Shown: positions 55,261 through 63,845 of the stretch, piece after piece
How positions within the stretch are numbered: position 1 is the stretch's first letter
Layout: the number at the start of each line of letters is the position of its first letter
Source of the DNA: Vulcanisaeta souniana JCM 11219
Lineage (GTDB): Archaea > Thermoproteota > Thermoprotei > Thermoproteales > Thermocladiaceae
Direction: 5' to 3'
DNA length: 64,000 nucleotides
Assembly: GCF_026000775.1 (NCBI RefSeq)
Contig: NZ_AP026830.1
Span: 1,883,056-1,947,055 of the forward strand
Made by a program: the position numbers and the translations under genes
The notes under the pieces: model-generated
What the model was told of the DNA's origin: nothing
What the model saw: the letters and a program-made list of their open reading frames with translations, nothing else
The model's database searches: none

Positions 55261-55788
55261 ATGAAGGCCTTAATAATTGTTGCTGACGTTTCATATAAAG
55301 GAGAGTATTCAATGGCGGTGCAGGCGCTTAGGCAATTGAGTATGGAGGTCAGTACTGGGTTAGTAAGTAAGACTGCGAATATTAACTTCGACATAGACCT
55401 GTCTAGGGGTGTAGGTGAGGATCTCCTTACTAATTATGACCTTGCTGTATTTATAGCTGGTTACTGGGCTTATTACGCCGCCACCGGCAAGGATATGCCT
55501 GGCAAGGTTAAATCCGTGGTTAATAGGGAAGCCTTCGAAAAACTACTTACTCAGTCAATAAGTAATGGTAAGATAACGGTACTACCACTTGCAGTGCCTG
55601 CCTACGCCGCTAGGCTGGGCTTACTAAAGGGTAGGAAAGCCACGGTATACCCAACCACGGACTTAATAACCATACTCAAGAATAATGGGGTTGAATACAT
55701 AAATAACGATTTGGTAATTGATGGTAATGTAGTAACCCTGAAGAGAACCACCGTTGAATCACTAACCAAGGCATTTAGTAAACCATGA
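55261..55788 (+). CDS. DJ-1/PfpI superfamily protein
   Basis: 175 residues from ATG 55261. An upstream ATG at 55240 is too close to the TATA-like AATATTTAAAATAAC for a leaderless message. It has the early ALIIVADVSYKGEYS strand, DLAVFIAGYWAYYAA, LGLLKGRKATVYPTTD and the final VIDGNVVTLKR, the order of the DJ-1/PfpI fold. The nucleophile position, normally Cys in an AxCxG elbow, reads VLPLAVPAYA with no Cys, so protease or glyoxalase activity is unlikely. Confidence 0.65.
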   Translation: MKALIIVADVSYKGEYSMAVQALRQLSMEVSTGLVSKTANINFDIDLSRGVGEDLLTNYDLAVFIAGYWAYYAATGKDMPGKVKSVVNREAFEKLLTQSISNGKITVLPLAVPAYAARLGLLKGRKATVYPTTDLITILKNNGVEYINNDLVIDGNVVTLKRTTVESLTKAFSKP

Positions 55789-55903
55789 CTATTATTTTTA
55801 ACTTTCATGGCTCCTTGGCAATAAATACTATCCCTATTCTTCGAAAATTAAGATTAGGCAAAGAAATAGTTTAAATTACCCCATGTTCTACGCATAGTTG
55901 GTA

Positions 55904-56974
55904 ATGATTTCATCACAACGTAAGTCGCTGGAAATGTATGAGATACCTAGAGTAATCGTGTTCGGACCAGGCGCGATTAGTAAGGCTCCTGATATTCTTA
56001 GTAAGATTGGGCTTGAGGGACTGAGGGGTTTGATACTGATCGGCCCTCGATTCGGTGGGCATCTACTTGATAAGATCGAGTGCAGGATCTGCGATGTTGA
56101 GGAGGTCGATGAGGTAAGCCCCGAGAAAATAATTGCATTATCAAATAAGTATTCCCGGGTTATTGATTATATAGTTGCCCTAGGTGGTGGTAGAATAATT
56201 GATTTTGGGAAGGCCATGGCTCATATAATGAATGCGCCCTATGTGTCAATACCAACCATTGCTTCTCATGACGGTATTGCAAGCCCCTACGTATCGCATA
56301 TACTCCAGCTAGACCTCAGTAAGCATGGTATTAGTAAGGTTCAGAGATCCCCAATAGCCATTATAGCCGATACGTCCATAATACTCGAGGCCCCAAGGAG
56401 GTACTTACTAGCTGGCATCGGTGAGTTAATTGGTAAGTTAATAGCGGTTAAGGATTGGGAACTAGCCGTTAGAGTTAAGGGCGAGGAGTTCAGTGAATAC
56501 GCAGCAGCTCTGGCAAGGGATAGTGCATTAATAGCACTTAGGAATAGGGATAGGTTGAAGGTTCATAATGAGGAAAGTGTGAGGATAGTCGTGAAGGCCC
56601 TCCTAGGTTGTGGTGTTGCCATGGCAATAGCAGGTAACTCAAGACCATGCAGTGGATCTGAGCATTTATTTAGCCACGCGATAGACCTGCTGGCTAGGGA
56701 CAAAGGATTTAGGCCTGCATTGCATGGGGAGCAGGTAGCCCTTGGCGCCATAATGATGGCCTACCTACATGGCATGAAGTGGAGGAGAATTAAGTCATTT
56801 CTACAGAGCCTGAACATACCAATTACAGCCAAGGAGCTTGGTATCGATAGGGAAATAATCATTGAGGCATTAATGATGGCACATAACGTTAGGCCAGATA
56901 GGTTCACAATACTTGGTGCGGGTCTAACGCGTAAGGCAGCTGAGAACCTGATTGACGTTACGGGCGTTGCCTAA
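55904..56974 (+). CDS. egsA: sn-Glycerol-1-phosphate dehydrogenase
   Basis: 356 residues from ATG 55904. It has VIVFGPGAISKAP, the NAD-binding YIVALGGGRIIDFGKAMAH, SIPTIASHDGIASP, zinc-site segments (SEHLFSHAIDLL and ALHGEQVALGA) and the closing DRFTILGAGLT. It reduces dihydroxyacetone phosphate to G1P, the stereochemical origin of archaeal lipids. A TATA-like AGTTTAAATTAC lies about 31 bp upstream. Confidence 0.95.
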   Translation: MISSQRKSLEMYEIPRVIVFGPGAISKAPDILSKIGLEGLRGLILIGPRFGGHLLDKIECRICDVEEVDEVSPEKIIALSNKYSRVIDYIVALGGGRIIDFGKAMAHIMNAPYVSIPTIASHDGIASPYVSHILQLDLSKHGISKVQRSPIAIIADTSIILEAPRRYLLAGIGELIGKLIAVKDWELAVRVKGEEFSEYAAALARDSALIALRNRDRLKVHNEESVRIVVKALLGCGVAMAIAGNSRPCSGSEHLFSHAIDLLARDKGFRPALHGEQVALGAIMMAYLHGMKWRRIKSFLQSLNIPITAKELGIDREIIIEALMMAHNVRPDRFTILGAGLTRKAAENLIDVTGVA

Positions 56975-57169
56975 TTACTTCCTTACCATAAATAAGGTAA
57001 CTACTGACTTCGGTTAGTTAACCCAGGGGTTTTGGTTTTCTGTTAATGGAGGTTTATTTCTATTTCTTTATTCGTTGCACTAAGGATGGCAACTCACTGA
57101 ATGATAAGTAAGGTGAGTATCAAACCAGTAAGGGGATGTAAACCAGATGAAAAAAGAGCTGAGGTTACC

Positions 57170-58060
57170 TTAGATAACCTTAATCAGTAGGTAGCTAAAT
57201 ACTAGGCCTATTATTATTGATGTTGCAAACCCAAGGAGCAATTCGTTGAAGTATCTGAGGTTTATTATTCTAAATCTATGCGCAGCGCCAACACCAACTA
57301 GTCCGAAGGATGTGGTCACTGTTATGGGCATTGGTACGGAATAGAGGGTCCCAATTTCCATTGCCATGAATGAAAATAATTGCACCGTGAAGCTTGTTAA
57401 GGGTCCTATCGTGAACAGCCCCGTACCAAGTCTATACAGGGTTCTCCAACCAATTAGTAAGACACCCAGTATGGAACTAATCACAATCACCAGTAAACCC
57501 CTATAGCTAAAGCCCAGCAATGCCCATAATAGACCAAGGTTATTTGCGCCAAAGGAGAAGGAGAGCAGGAACACGGTGAGTATGGATAAGGCTCGGTAAA
57601 CACCAATGTACTTAAAGGAAAGCCTTGAAAACGCGCTGAGTGATTTATAAAGAATGTACGAGAGGAACATCACTATTATGGGTAAGGACAACCAATAGCC
57701 AAGCACAAAAACAGCATTGCTCAGTAGATGCCCCATGGCTAATGAAGCGCCAATAAGACTAGCGTACAGAGACCCTGTTAATGACATTGGAACCCTCATG
57801 CCCTCGCCAACGAGGAATATTATTATGGCCACAGTCATCGCCACCATGGCTGCATCCCCGCTCACCACATTAGCCCTCATGTAGGTACCCTGAAGCCATA
57901 GACCAAGCACATACCCAAGCAGTGATAAAATGATGGCGTATTTGTAATCGATTGATCTAGACCCCACCGCAGCACCTGCATTAGCGGATAAATTATTCCC
58001 TGATACTAAAAACGAGAGTAAGAAGGCCAATGCATAATCTATGAGTAGGGAATTCGTCAT
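57170..58060 (-). CDS. PiT-family-like inorganic phosphate (or anion) permease
   Basis: 296 residues with about eight or nine hydrophobic helices. The PiT repeat motif GNNLSANAGAAVGSR is near the N-terminus and SFGANNLGLLWALLG is its second copy. Both are characteristic of the Pho-4/PiT fold, but the protein is shorter than the usual 400 residues. It follows thi4 by 43 bp on the same strand and is probably in its operon, which would link it to thiamine or phosphate-ester supply. Substrate is uncertain. Confidence 0.72.
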   Translation of the reverse strand: MTNSLLIDYALAFLLSFLVSGNNLSANAGAAVGSRSIDYKYAIILSLLGYVLGLWLQGTYMRANVVSGDAAMVAMTVAIIIFLVGEGMRVPMSLTGSLYASLIGASLAMGHLLSNAVFVLGYWLSLPIIVMFLSYILYKSLSAFSRLSFKYIGVYRALSILTVFLLSFSFGANNLGLLWALLGFSYRGLLVIVISSILGVLLIGWRTLYRLGTGLFTIGPLTSFTVQLFSFMAMEIGTLYSVPMPITVTTSFGLVGVGAAHRFRIINLRYFNELLLGFATSIIIGLVFSYLLIKVI

Positions 58061-58103
58061 ACAATGAGTATGTAGACCTTACCTTTTTAAGCGCAACTCA
58101 TAA

Positions 58104-58892
58104 TCATTTAGACCTTAAGTCATTAATTATTAATTCAGCAATTCTTTTTCCGCTCATGATCATAGAGCCGAATATAGGCCCCATTCTGGGTAAACCATAA
58201 GCTGCGGCAACAGCCATGCCAGTCACGTAGAGGCCTTCCATGACCTTACCCGTGTACTTAATAACGAGGTCCTCGGCAACCGAGGCATACGCGGACTTCT
58301 CACCATGAATCGTTAAGCCCAAGTCCGGGTTCTTTCTCGCCGTTACTGCGGCCACCTCAGCATCATGGCCAGTGGCATCTATGACAGCCCTAGCCTCGAT
58401 GAAGAAGGGATCTGTATGAACACCGGCCATCTGCACGGTAGACCAATAAACCGCAAGACCAGCAACCCTGGGTGGATTATCCCTAATTATTACGTCATCA
58501 ACGTGAACCCCAAGGAGAAACCTAGCCCCCGCATCAATGGCCTTAACGGCGAGTTTGGCAATCATCTCAGCAGGATCAACGGCAAATAATCCATCACCCA
58601 TGTCCTGAAGCCTAATACCAAAATCCCTACCCAAGATCTCAGAGGCAGGGTATTCAACAACAATACTTGGTAGGTGACTGGCGGCACCGCCAATGCCACC
58701 ACCGAATGAGAATCGTCTCTCCAGGACTATAGTCTTTAAACCAGCCCTGGCTAGGTAATAAGCCGCGGTCATACCTGAGGGACCTGCGCCAACGATCGCG
58801 ACATCAACGCTTGAGTACTCATCAAGTACCTTTAAAGCGCTCCTCATTATTGCACGGGTTATGTTTGATTCGGAAACCGAAATGCCCGCCAT
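58104..58892 (-). CDS. thi4: Thi4 family thiazole synthase
   Basis: 262 residues. The N-terminal FAD/NAD fold ([25 protein letters not shown]) is followed by the GGIGGAAS loop and the C-terminal [20 protein letters not shown] and [13 protein letters not shown]. At the site of the sacrificial Cys of yeast Thi4 the protein has His (MAGVHTDP). It should therefore be the archaeal, multi-turnover type that uses sulfide as sulfur donor. It makes the thiazole carboxylate precursor of thiamine from NAD and glycine. The ATG is preceded by a repeated ATAACTTG element at the promoter. Confidence 0.9.
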   Translation of the reverse strand: MAGISVSESNITRAIMRSALKVLDEYSSVDVAIVGAGPSGMTAAYYLARAGLKTIVLERRFSFGGGIGGAASHLPSIVVEYPASEILGRDFGIRLQDMGDGLFAVDPAEMIAKLAVKAIDAGARFLLGVHVDDVIIRDNPPRVAGLAVYWSTVQMAGVHTDPFFIEARAVIDATGHDAEVAAVTARKNPDLGLTIHGEKSAYASVAEDLVIKYTGKVMEGLYVTGMAVAAAYGLPRMGPIFGSMIMSGKRIAELIINDLRSK

Positions 58893-58900
58893 ATAATCAC

Positions 58901-58930
58901 CAAGTTATTGAACATTAATAAGCAAGTTAT
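58901..58930 (-). promoter_or_regulatory. Direct repeat of ATAACTTG around the thi4 promoter (candidate ThiR operator)
   Basis: CAAGTTAT occurs on the plus strand at 58901-58908 and 58923-58930, starts 22 bp apart (about two helical turns). Between them lies the TATA-like CTTATTAATG, about 27 bp before the thi4 ATG. The layout is that of a repressor site overlapping the promoter. That ThiR binds it is inferred. Confidence 0.4.
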
Positions 58931-59003
58931 AAATATTATGCCAAAAACCAGACAAGACCATTAACCGCCATGTCCTTATTAATTACCGAGCCGCAAGCCA
59001 CTA

Positions 59004-59216
59004 ATGCCATTCACGTTAAACAAGGCACCTGGGCAATTAAGGTGTTCAAACTGCGGGAGGATAATAATTAGCCAACCAATAGTGGTTAAGACATGCTGCG
59101 TAAATAGGCCATGGGTTTTCTGCTCCGAGGAATGCTATAATGAATTCCTAAGGAGGTGGGTAAGGAATCAGGAACCACACAAGGGAAGGAACTCATTAAG
59201 GAGAGATGTGCTGTAA
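59004..59216 (+). CDS. Small TRASH/MYM-like zinc-finger protein
   Basis: 70 residues. Zinc ligands are in LRCSNCGR, VVKTCCVNRP and VFCSEECYNEFLRRW, the pattern of TRASH or MYM-type fingers used in archaeal metal sensing. A basic tail (HKGRNSLRRD) could bind nucleic acid. It is not fused to an HTH. Its neighbours are Thi4 (divergent) and a NifX-like gene (convergent). Function is unknown. Confidence 0.65.
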   Translation: MPFTLNKAPGQLRCSNCGRIIISQPIVVKTCCVNRPWVFCSEECYNEFLRRWVRNQEPHKGRNSLRRDVL

Positions 59217-59265
59217 AAATTAACTTACTCTAAGGTTTTTGATTAAGGCTGAACTACTAGGGTAA

Positions 59266-59676
59266 TCACTTAATGTCTTCCTCCTTGGCCGCGTTTCTTA
59301 ACTGCTCAATAAGCGTATCTATTGGGGTACCTGGCTCAACAAAGAATAACTGGACACCCATTGACGTAAAATATTCATAACTCGTCTCACAGGCCCCACT
59401 AGCTATTACTGCGTCGACATCCCTTAACGCATTCTCATGAAGCCATTGATACTTAGCGATACCATGTATTGGAATCCCTGATCTAGACAGTGACTCATGG
59501 ATCACGGCCGGATCATCAGTATCCGGGATATTACCAAGGGGATTATCCCTACTCTCCACGAGCCTAATATCCTTAGTATCCTCACTAAGTTCATATATTA
59601 CGTATTTCTTAGCATGCGCAAAGTGACCATCACTTATTGACTTCCCATCATCCGTAGCTACTGCAATCCTTACCAT
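59266..59676 (-). CDS. NifX/NifB-C-like (dinitrogenase Fe-Mo cofactor family) protein
   Basis: 136 residues from ATG 59676; the frame extends upstream to 59724 but the family begins at VRIAVATDDGKSISDGHFAHAKKY. It continues IPDTDDPAVI, VDAVIASGACETSYEYFTSMGVQLFFVEPGT and IDTLIEQL. It is PF02579, a small ribonuclease H-like domain that binds Fe-S or metal cofactors; archaeal stand-alone copies have no nitrogenase link. The Cys in the SGAC loop is retained. Confidence 0.82.
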   Translation of the reverse strand: MVRIAVATDDGKSISDGHFAHAKKYVIYELSEDTKDIRLVESRDNPLGNIPDTDDPAVIHESLSRSGIPIHGIAKYQWLHENALRDVDAVIASGACETSYEYFTSMGVQLFFVEPGTPIDTLIEQLRNAAKEEDIK

Positions 59677-59724
59677 ATGACTATGATCAACACGATACTT
59701 AATAAACCACTGCGCTAAAATCAA

Positions 59725-60377
59725 GCAAAATTAACACACTAGAACAAGTCAGGCATTAATGCATTAACCCACCGTAACAGGGTAAGGAGGAACTGAACAA
59801 GAATTTGGCACACCGTATTAGCACTTAATTGTATGTATAATTGTTTTATTTAGAGTTGATCCCCGTTTGCCTGCTTCATCCTTGTGTGTTATTCTGGTGG
59901 TTTGTCTCTATCGTTCATTACCTTGATCTCCCTTAATGCCCTGGATAGTTGCTTATAATTGCCGCAATGGCGTTAAAGCATGTCAGGAATTGACGAAAAT
60001 TAATTCCCACAACTCACCAACCTGCACATTAGTCACATTAAGGTTAACCAATGCCTATTGTTATTAATGCTGTGGCCTTTATCAACCCCAACCAACCTTG
60101 AACCCTGTTGACCCACAACGCCCTGATCATCGACCACTTAATCAATACATTAAACTCAGTGGCAATAGCCACGGTGAGGGGGTTGGAGCCAGCGATTGGG
60201 GCTTTGAGACCAATGGATGGCTTATTCATGGGCCCATCACCACTCACGCTCACGGTGCTGTTGATGTCACTGTTGGGTCGTAATTGATAGCCCTAGTGAA
60301 TTGTAAGAATTAAGTTAAAATTAACTGGTTTAGTAATGATGATTTAATGCGGAGTGTTGCCTTAAGGATGTGATGGT
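59725..60377. other. Long gene-free region with decayed minus-strand coding remnants
   Basis: No intact gene is seen. On the minus strand, pieces read like degenerate protein in different frames: VAIATEFNVLIKWSMIRALW (about 60120-60190), GWLGLIKATALITIGIG (about 60050-60105) and GNYKQLSRALREIKV (about 59920-59970), each ending in stops. They may be one dead gene of about 130 codons, whose family I cannot name. Confidence 0.35.
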
Positions 60378-60986
60378 ATGCGTCGAATACGAGTGTCGAT
60401 AGATAAGGACATAGTTAATGTAGTTATAGTTACTGTTTTGATAACGGTATTTGTATTCGTGGTGATCATCATCACGTTCTTGATAACTAAATCTCTGACC
60501 ACCACTTCTGTGGTGAGTAATGCTATTACTACGATGGCATTAGCTGTTTCGATATATTATTACGTATTGCATATCTCAGAAATGAAGAAGCAGAATGAGA
60601 CACTTAAAGAGCAGCTTGATGTAATGAGAGCGAGACCGATCCTTAAGTGGCATGAAGGTCATGTTGGTAATATAATTTCCTTCTGGGCAATTGACAGTCT
60701 CCAGCATGATGTTAATCTGCAAATAACCTCTGGTGTGGGGGATGTTGATGTCAAGGCCCCAGCTAGGAATGTGGTAGCTCAGGATAGGGTATATGCATGC
60801 CCAACCAATAGCCAATCAGATAAAGGGCAGAATTCAACCTTGGAGGGGCTTGAGATGAATAGTTATCGAATATTGAGGTTAAAAGGTCTCCAACTAATAA
60901 AGATAAAGTTTATACCATTAGAGGTAGGTATGTACAGCATAATGAGATACCACTATTACTGCGATTTAGAATCCAATGGGCAATAA
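60378..60986 (+). CDS. Uncharacterised membrane protein with extracytoplasmic or cytosolic beta domain
   Basis: 202 residues. Two hydrophobic helices (about residues 13-38 and 44-66) are followed by a short charged coiled coil (EMKKQNETLKEQLDVMRAR) and a beta-rich C-terminal domain (about 85-200). The helix-helix-coil-domain plan recalls small membrane sensors. It overlaps the next gene by 11 bp, so both are made together. Not recognised. Confidence 0.5.
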   Translation: MRRIRVSIDKDIVNVVIVTVLITVFVFVVIIITFLITKSLTTTSVVSNAITTMALAVSIYYYVLHISEMKKQNETLKEQLDVMRARPILKWHEGHVGNIISFWAIDSLQHDVNLQITSGVGDVDVKAPARNVVAQDRVYACPTNSQSDKGQNSTLEGLEMNSYRILRLKGLQLIKIKFIPLEVGMYSIMRYHYYCDLESNGQ

Positions 60987-61488
60987 TGATTATATTAACG
61001 ATGTATACAATGGCGTAATTACGGAAATATCGGTGTTAAGGGTATTGGCCGTGAAGGAATACCGGAGTAATTTGCGCACGGTCTTCTTACTCATAGGCTC
61101 TCAAGAACCCGTAAAAGAGGATATCAACGTTGATAGCTACCTCATCCTAAATATTGACTTAAGTAGGGCAAAGACGTATGACTTTAATTACCTAGTTATT
61201 GATATGTTAGTGGTTGGCGAAAATACAAAGAATGCGTTCAAAGCTCTGTTATTCGTTGACGTGAATAACGGCATTAAAGTGGTTAGCTATGATTATGAAG
61301 ACTGCGTTAGTATTACGTTTAGCCTACTAATCATTAATAATGCCAGGGAGAACCCAGAGGTTTGCAAATTAATTGGGGAAGCTACGATTGGCTCAGTGGC
61401 AGAGATGAAGTCAAGAACCCTAGAAATACCTTGCTTACCAAGTCAAATAATTCTAATTCCAAGCCAACGTACAATAATAATAAAGTAA
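60976..61488 (+). CDS. Uncharacterised soluble protein, partner of upstream membrane protein
   Basis: 170 residues, mostly beta-strand (NLRTVFLLIGSQEPV, NYLVIDMLVVGENT, GIKVVSYDYED, LPSQIILIPSQRTIIIK). It has no membrane segment. The start overlaps the end of the 60378 gene. The domain size and strand pattern are similar to the C-terminal domain of that neighbour, so the pair could be related halves of one complex. Function is unknown. Confidence 0.45.
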   Translation: MGNNDYINDVYNGVITEISVLRVLAVKEYRSNLRTVFLLIGSQEPVKEDINVDSYLILNIDLSRAKTYDFNYLVIDMLVVGENTKNAFKALLFVDVNNGIKVVSYDYEDCVSITFSLLIINNARENPEVCKLIGEATIGSVAEMKSRTLEIPCLPSQIILIPSQRTIIIK

Positions 61489-61621
61489 AAGTATATATGA
61501 AGGCATATAATATGGTAATGAAATAATGACTTGGATCATGTGGCTTCTAAACCTCAGTAATGGTAAGCATATTTAACAATTAAATTACTTTTATTTATAG
61601 GGAAATGCAGTGTGTTGCTTA

Positions 61622-62929
61622 TTATACATGGTATTTTTCGGCGGGTATTGTTATTCTATTTTGGATTATATTTATTATTCCTGAAATTACTATTATTGCT
61701 AGGAATAGCATGAAGCCTTTAATAACATTGCCTGCCGCTGCCACTATTAATGATACTGATATTAATGGGCCGAGGAAGAACCCGGCGGAGGCTATTGCAC
61801 CTGCGTAAAATACGAAGTCGCCAGAAATACCTGGTGGAACCACCTCAGTCATTTCAGCCCAGTAATTGGGTATGTTAAACAGTATTAATGCGGCTAATGT
61901 GGCGCCTACGGTATACACGATGTAATTGCCCTGGGGGAAGAGTAGCGTTAGGAAGCCTATGAAGGATATTATGTACGAGATAGTCCTAGTTAGATTCCTT
62001 GCCCTGAATGTCTCCCTAATCGTGCGCGTCCTTCTAACTAGTATTGAACCGAGTATGGCACCACCCCAAATGCCAAGTCCTGAGATTATTCCGTAAATAA
62101 GTACCGTGTTGGATACGGCAGGCACCGAATAGCCAAGCCAATAACCATATGTTGGTACTAGGTATGGAATTGATGCGAAGGCCATCGTTGTGGCTATTTG
62201 CGCAAAGCCTATTGCGTAGGCTATGGGTAGCTTATACGGTGGTGGGCAGCCATGCTTACCTCTCTCAGCCAGGTTCCTAAGCCTATTAATAACTAGGTAA
62301 TCATTGTAACCAGGCGCATCCCTATATAGTACAAGGAATATTGCCGTGGCAACCACATCCATCACGCCCGTTATTAAGAATGCCATCCTCCAACCAATCT
62401 GCTCAGCAATGGCCTTCTCAATAAACCCACCAAGGGCTGACCCAAACTGTAATGCCGAGAGCGGGGCCGCCATGGCTATTGCCAACTCACCCTTACTAAA
62501 CCAACCCCTGAGATTTAGTGTGGCCAACCCCAACTCCATGAACCATAATCCCTGTATAAACCTAAGCACAACAATGGCGTTGTATGAGAATGTAAATGGT
62601 ATTAAAAACAATGGAATTATTAGGAATACCTGAGCCAGTATGACCGCGAGCCTAACCCTCGTATTCATCCAACCATTAAAATTGCCAAAGTATATTACGA
62701 ATAATCCCAATGAATATGTGAGTACGCCAAGGTAGTAGATGAATGTTGATGGGGGTATACCAAACTCCTTAGCTATATTAGGTAATGCCAGTGGATAATT
62801 AACTAGTGTTACGCTGTTTATTGTCATCATCAACAACCAAATACCGAGCATAACCCACCTATACCTAAATGTGCCCCAGGTCCTTTCCCACCCCCTAGCC
62901 CTATTCTCATCTGGAAATACGCGAGACAT
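61622..62929 (-). CDS. MFS transporter
   Basis: 435 residues with about 12 membrane helices. It has an acidic/basic N-terminus, a helix 1 region beginning VMLGIWLLMMTINSV and the inter-helix 2-3 region GNFNGWMNTRVRLA, with a long central loop (about residues 205-240). It is intact, unlike the MFS pseudogene at 18585. It follows the OsmC gene by 32 bp on the same strand, so both are likely one transcript; the substrate may relate to peroxide or organic acid export, which is guesswork. Confidence 0.85.
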   Translation of the reverse strand: MSRVFPDENRARGWERTWGTFRYRWVMLGIWLLMMTINSVTLVNYPLALPNIAKEFGIPPSTFIYYLGVLTYSLGLFVIYFGNFNGWMNTRVRLAVILAQVFLIIPLFLIPFTFSYNAIVVLRFIQGLWFMELGLATLNLRGWFSKGELAIAMAAPLSALQFGSALGGFIEKAIAEQIGWRMAFLITGVMDVVATAIFLVLYRDAPGYNDYLVINRLRNLAERGKHGCPPPYKLPIAYAIGFAQIATTMAFASIPYLVPTYGYWLGYSVPAVSNTVLIYGIISGLGIWGGAILGSILVRRTRTIRETFRARNLTRTISYIISFIGFLTLLFPQGNYIVYTVGATLAALILFNIPNYWAEMTEVVPPGISGDFVFYAGAIASAGFFLGPLISVSLIVAAAGNVIKGFMLFLAIIVISGIINIIQNRITIPAEKYHV

Positions 62930-62961
62930 TTTAAATCACCACCTTAATAGTGACGCTTATC

Positions 62962-63507
62962 TTAGTCTGGTATGTAGAGATCCCTCCTTTGCTTATCGTT
63001 AACGCTCACCCTAAGCTTAACTGGAACTTGCTTAACGAGGGTCTGCAGTACGGGTGATTCAGCCACTATGTATGGTAAAACGTACTTTTCGAACTTATCC
63101 CACTCTGGGGTCTTCACATTAACCTCAATCACAATGTCATTAAACCCAGGCCAACCAACTGATGGGTCAAACATCGAGAGCAATTCATGCCTTCCGCGTA
63201 TAGTTATTGAGACGTCCTCAAGGGATATATCATGCAGTGCCGAGTTCCAGGCAATTATCTGCGTAATGCAACCAGCCAATGACGCTAATAACAGCTCACC
63301 TGGTCTAGGTGCGTTATCATCACCGCCAAGTGCACTTGATGTATCCATCGTAACACTAAAATTCCTGATCTTAACCTCAACCTTAGCCTTACTAGCAAGC
63401 CTACTGGAAACCTCAACACTAACATAGGCATTACCACCCTCCCTCCACTTCGAAATAGACCCCTCCAAAACCCTCTTATCCACAGGCTGAACCATACATT
63501 GTGACAT
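62962..63507 (-). CDS. OsmC family protein
   Basis: 181 residues from ATG 63507 (an ATG at 63495 is possible). The core has the family's GELLLASLAGCITQIIAW with the conserved Cys, VSITIRGRHELL and a C-terminal CysPx-like strand order (VLQTLVKQVPVKLRV). OsmC/Ohr proteins reduce organic hydroperoxides with a Cys pair, but the N-terminal partner Cys is not obvious (only C6), so it may be a YhfA-type non-peroxidase. A TATA-like TTTATTTTTAAT lies 20-30 bp upstream. Confidence 0.8.
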   Translation of the reverse strand: MSQCMVQPVDKRVLEGSISKWREGGNAYVSVEVSSRLASKAKVEVKIRNFSVTMDTSSALGGDDNAPRPGELLLASLAGCITQIIAWNSALHDISLEDVSITIRGRHELLSMFDPSVGWPGFNDIVIEVNVKTPEWDKFEKYVLPYIVAESPVLQTLVKQVPVKLRVSVNDKQRRDLYIPD

Positions 63508-63845
63508 AGTCAAAAAATTAAAAATAAATTATTCCACATAAAATGTAAGATAAGAAAATACATAAATAAGACTTAATTCATATAACAATTCATTCATTAG
63601 TATAATACATATTCAAATTAATTACCGATGAAGCAGTAATAAAATTGAGGAGATTGACACCATTTAAGTATGGATTATGCCGGCATCAAAGATAAACCTA
63701 AAGAGATAAAAACACTAAATTACCACTGTTGCGATTGTGTATGGATGGTTGTTTGCCGATTGTTGTTTAGGGTTTACGTTAATAATCAGGTCTTGTTAGG
63801 TGTCTTGGTATTGGGGTGTTGATTACGTGGATGTTGTGGTTAGGT

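Noticed and set aside
57060-57170. C/D box small RNA suggested by CTGAATGATAAG and a later ATGAA...CTGA
   Set aside because: The boxes are too far apart and in the wrong order for a normal C-D'-C'-D layout, and no TATA box fits.
60098-60283. Plus-strand open frame of about 60 codons in the gene-free region
   Set aside because: No start context, and the composition is better explained by the minus-strand remnant in the same place.
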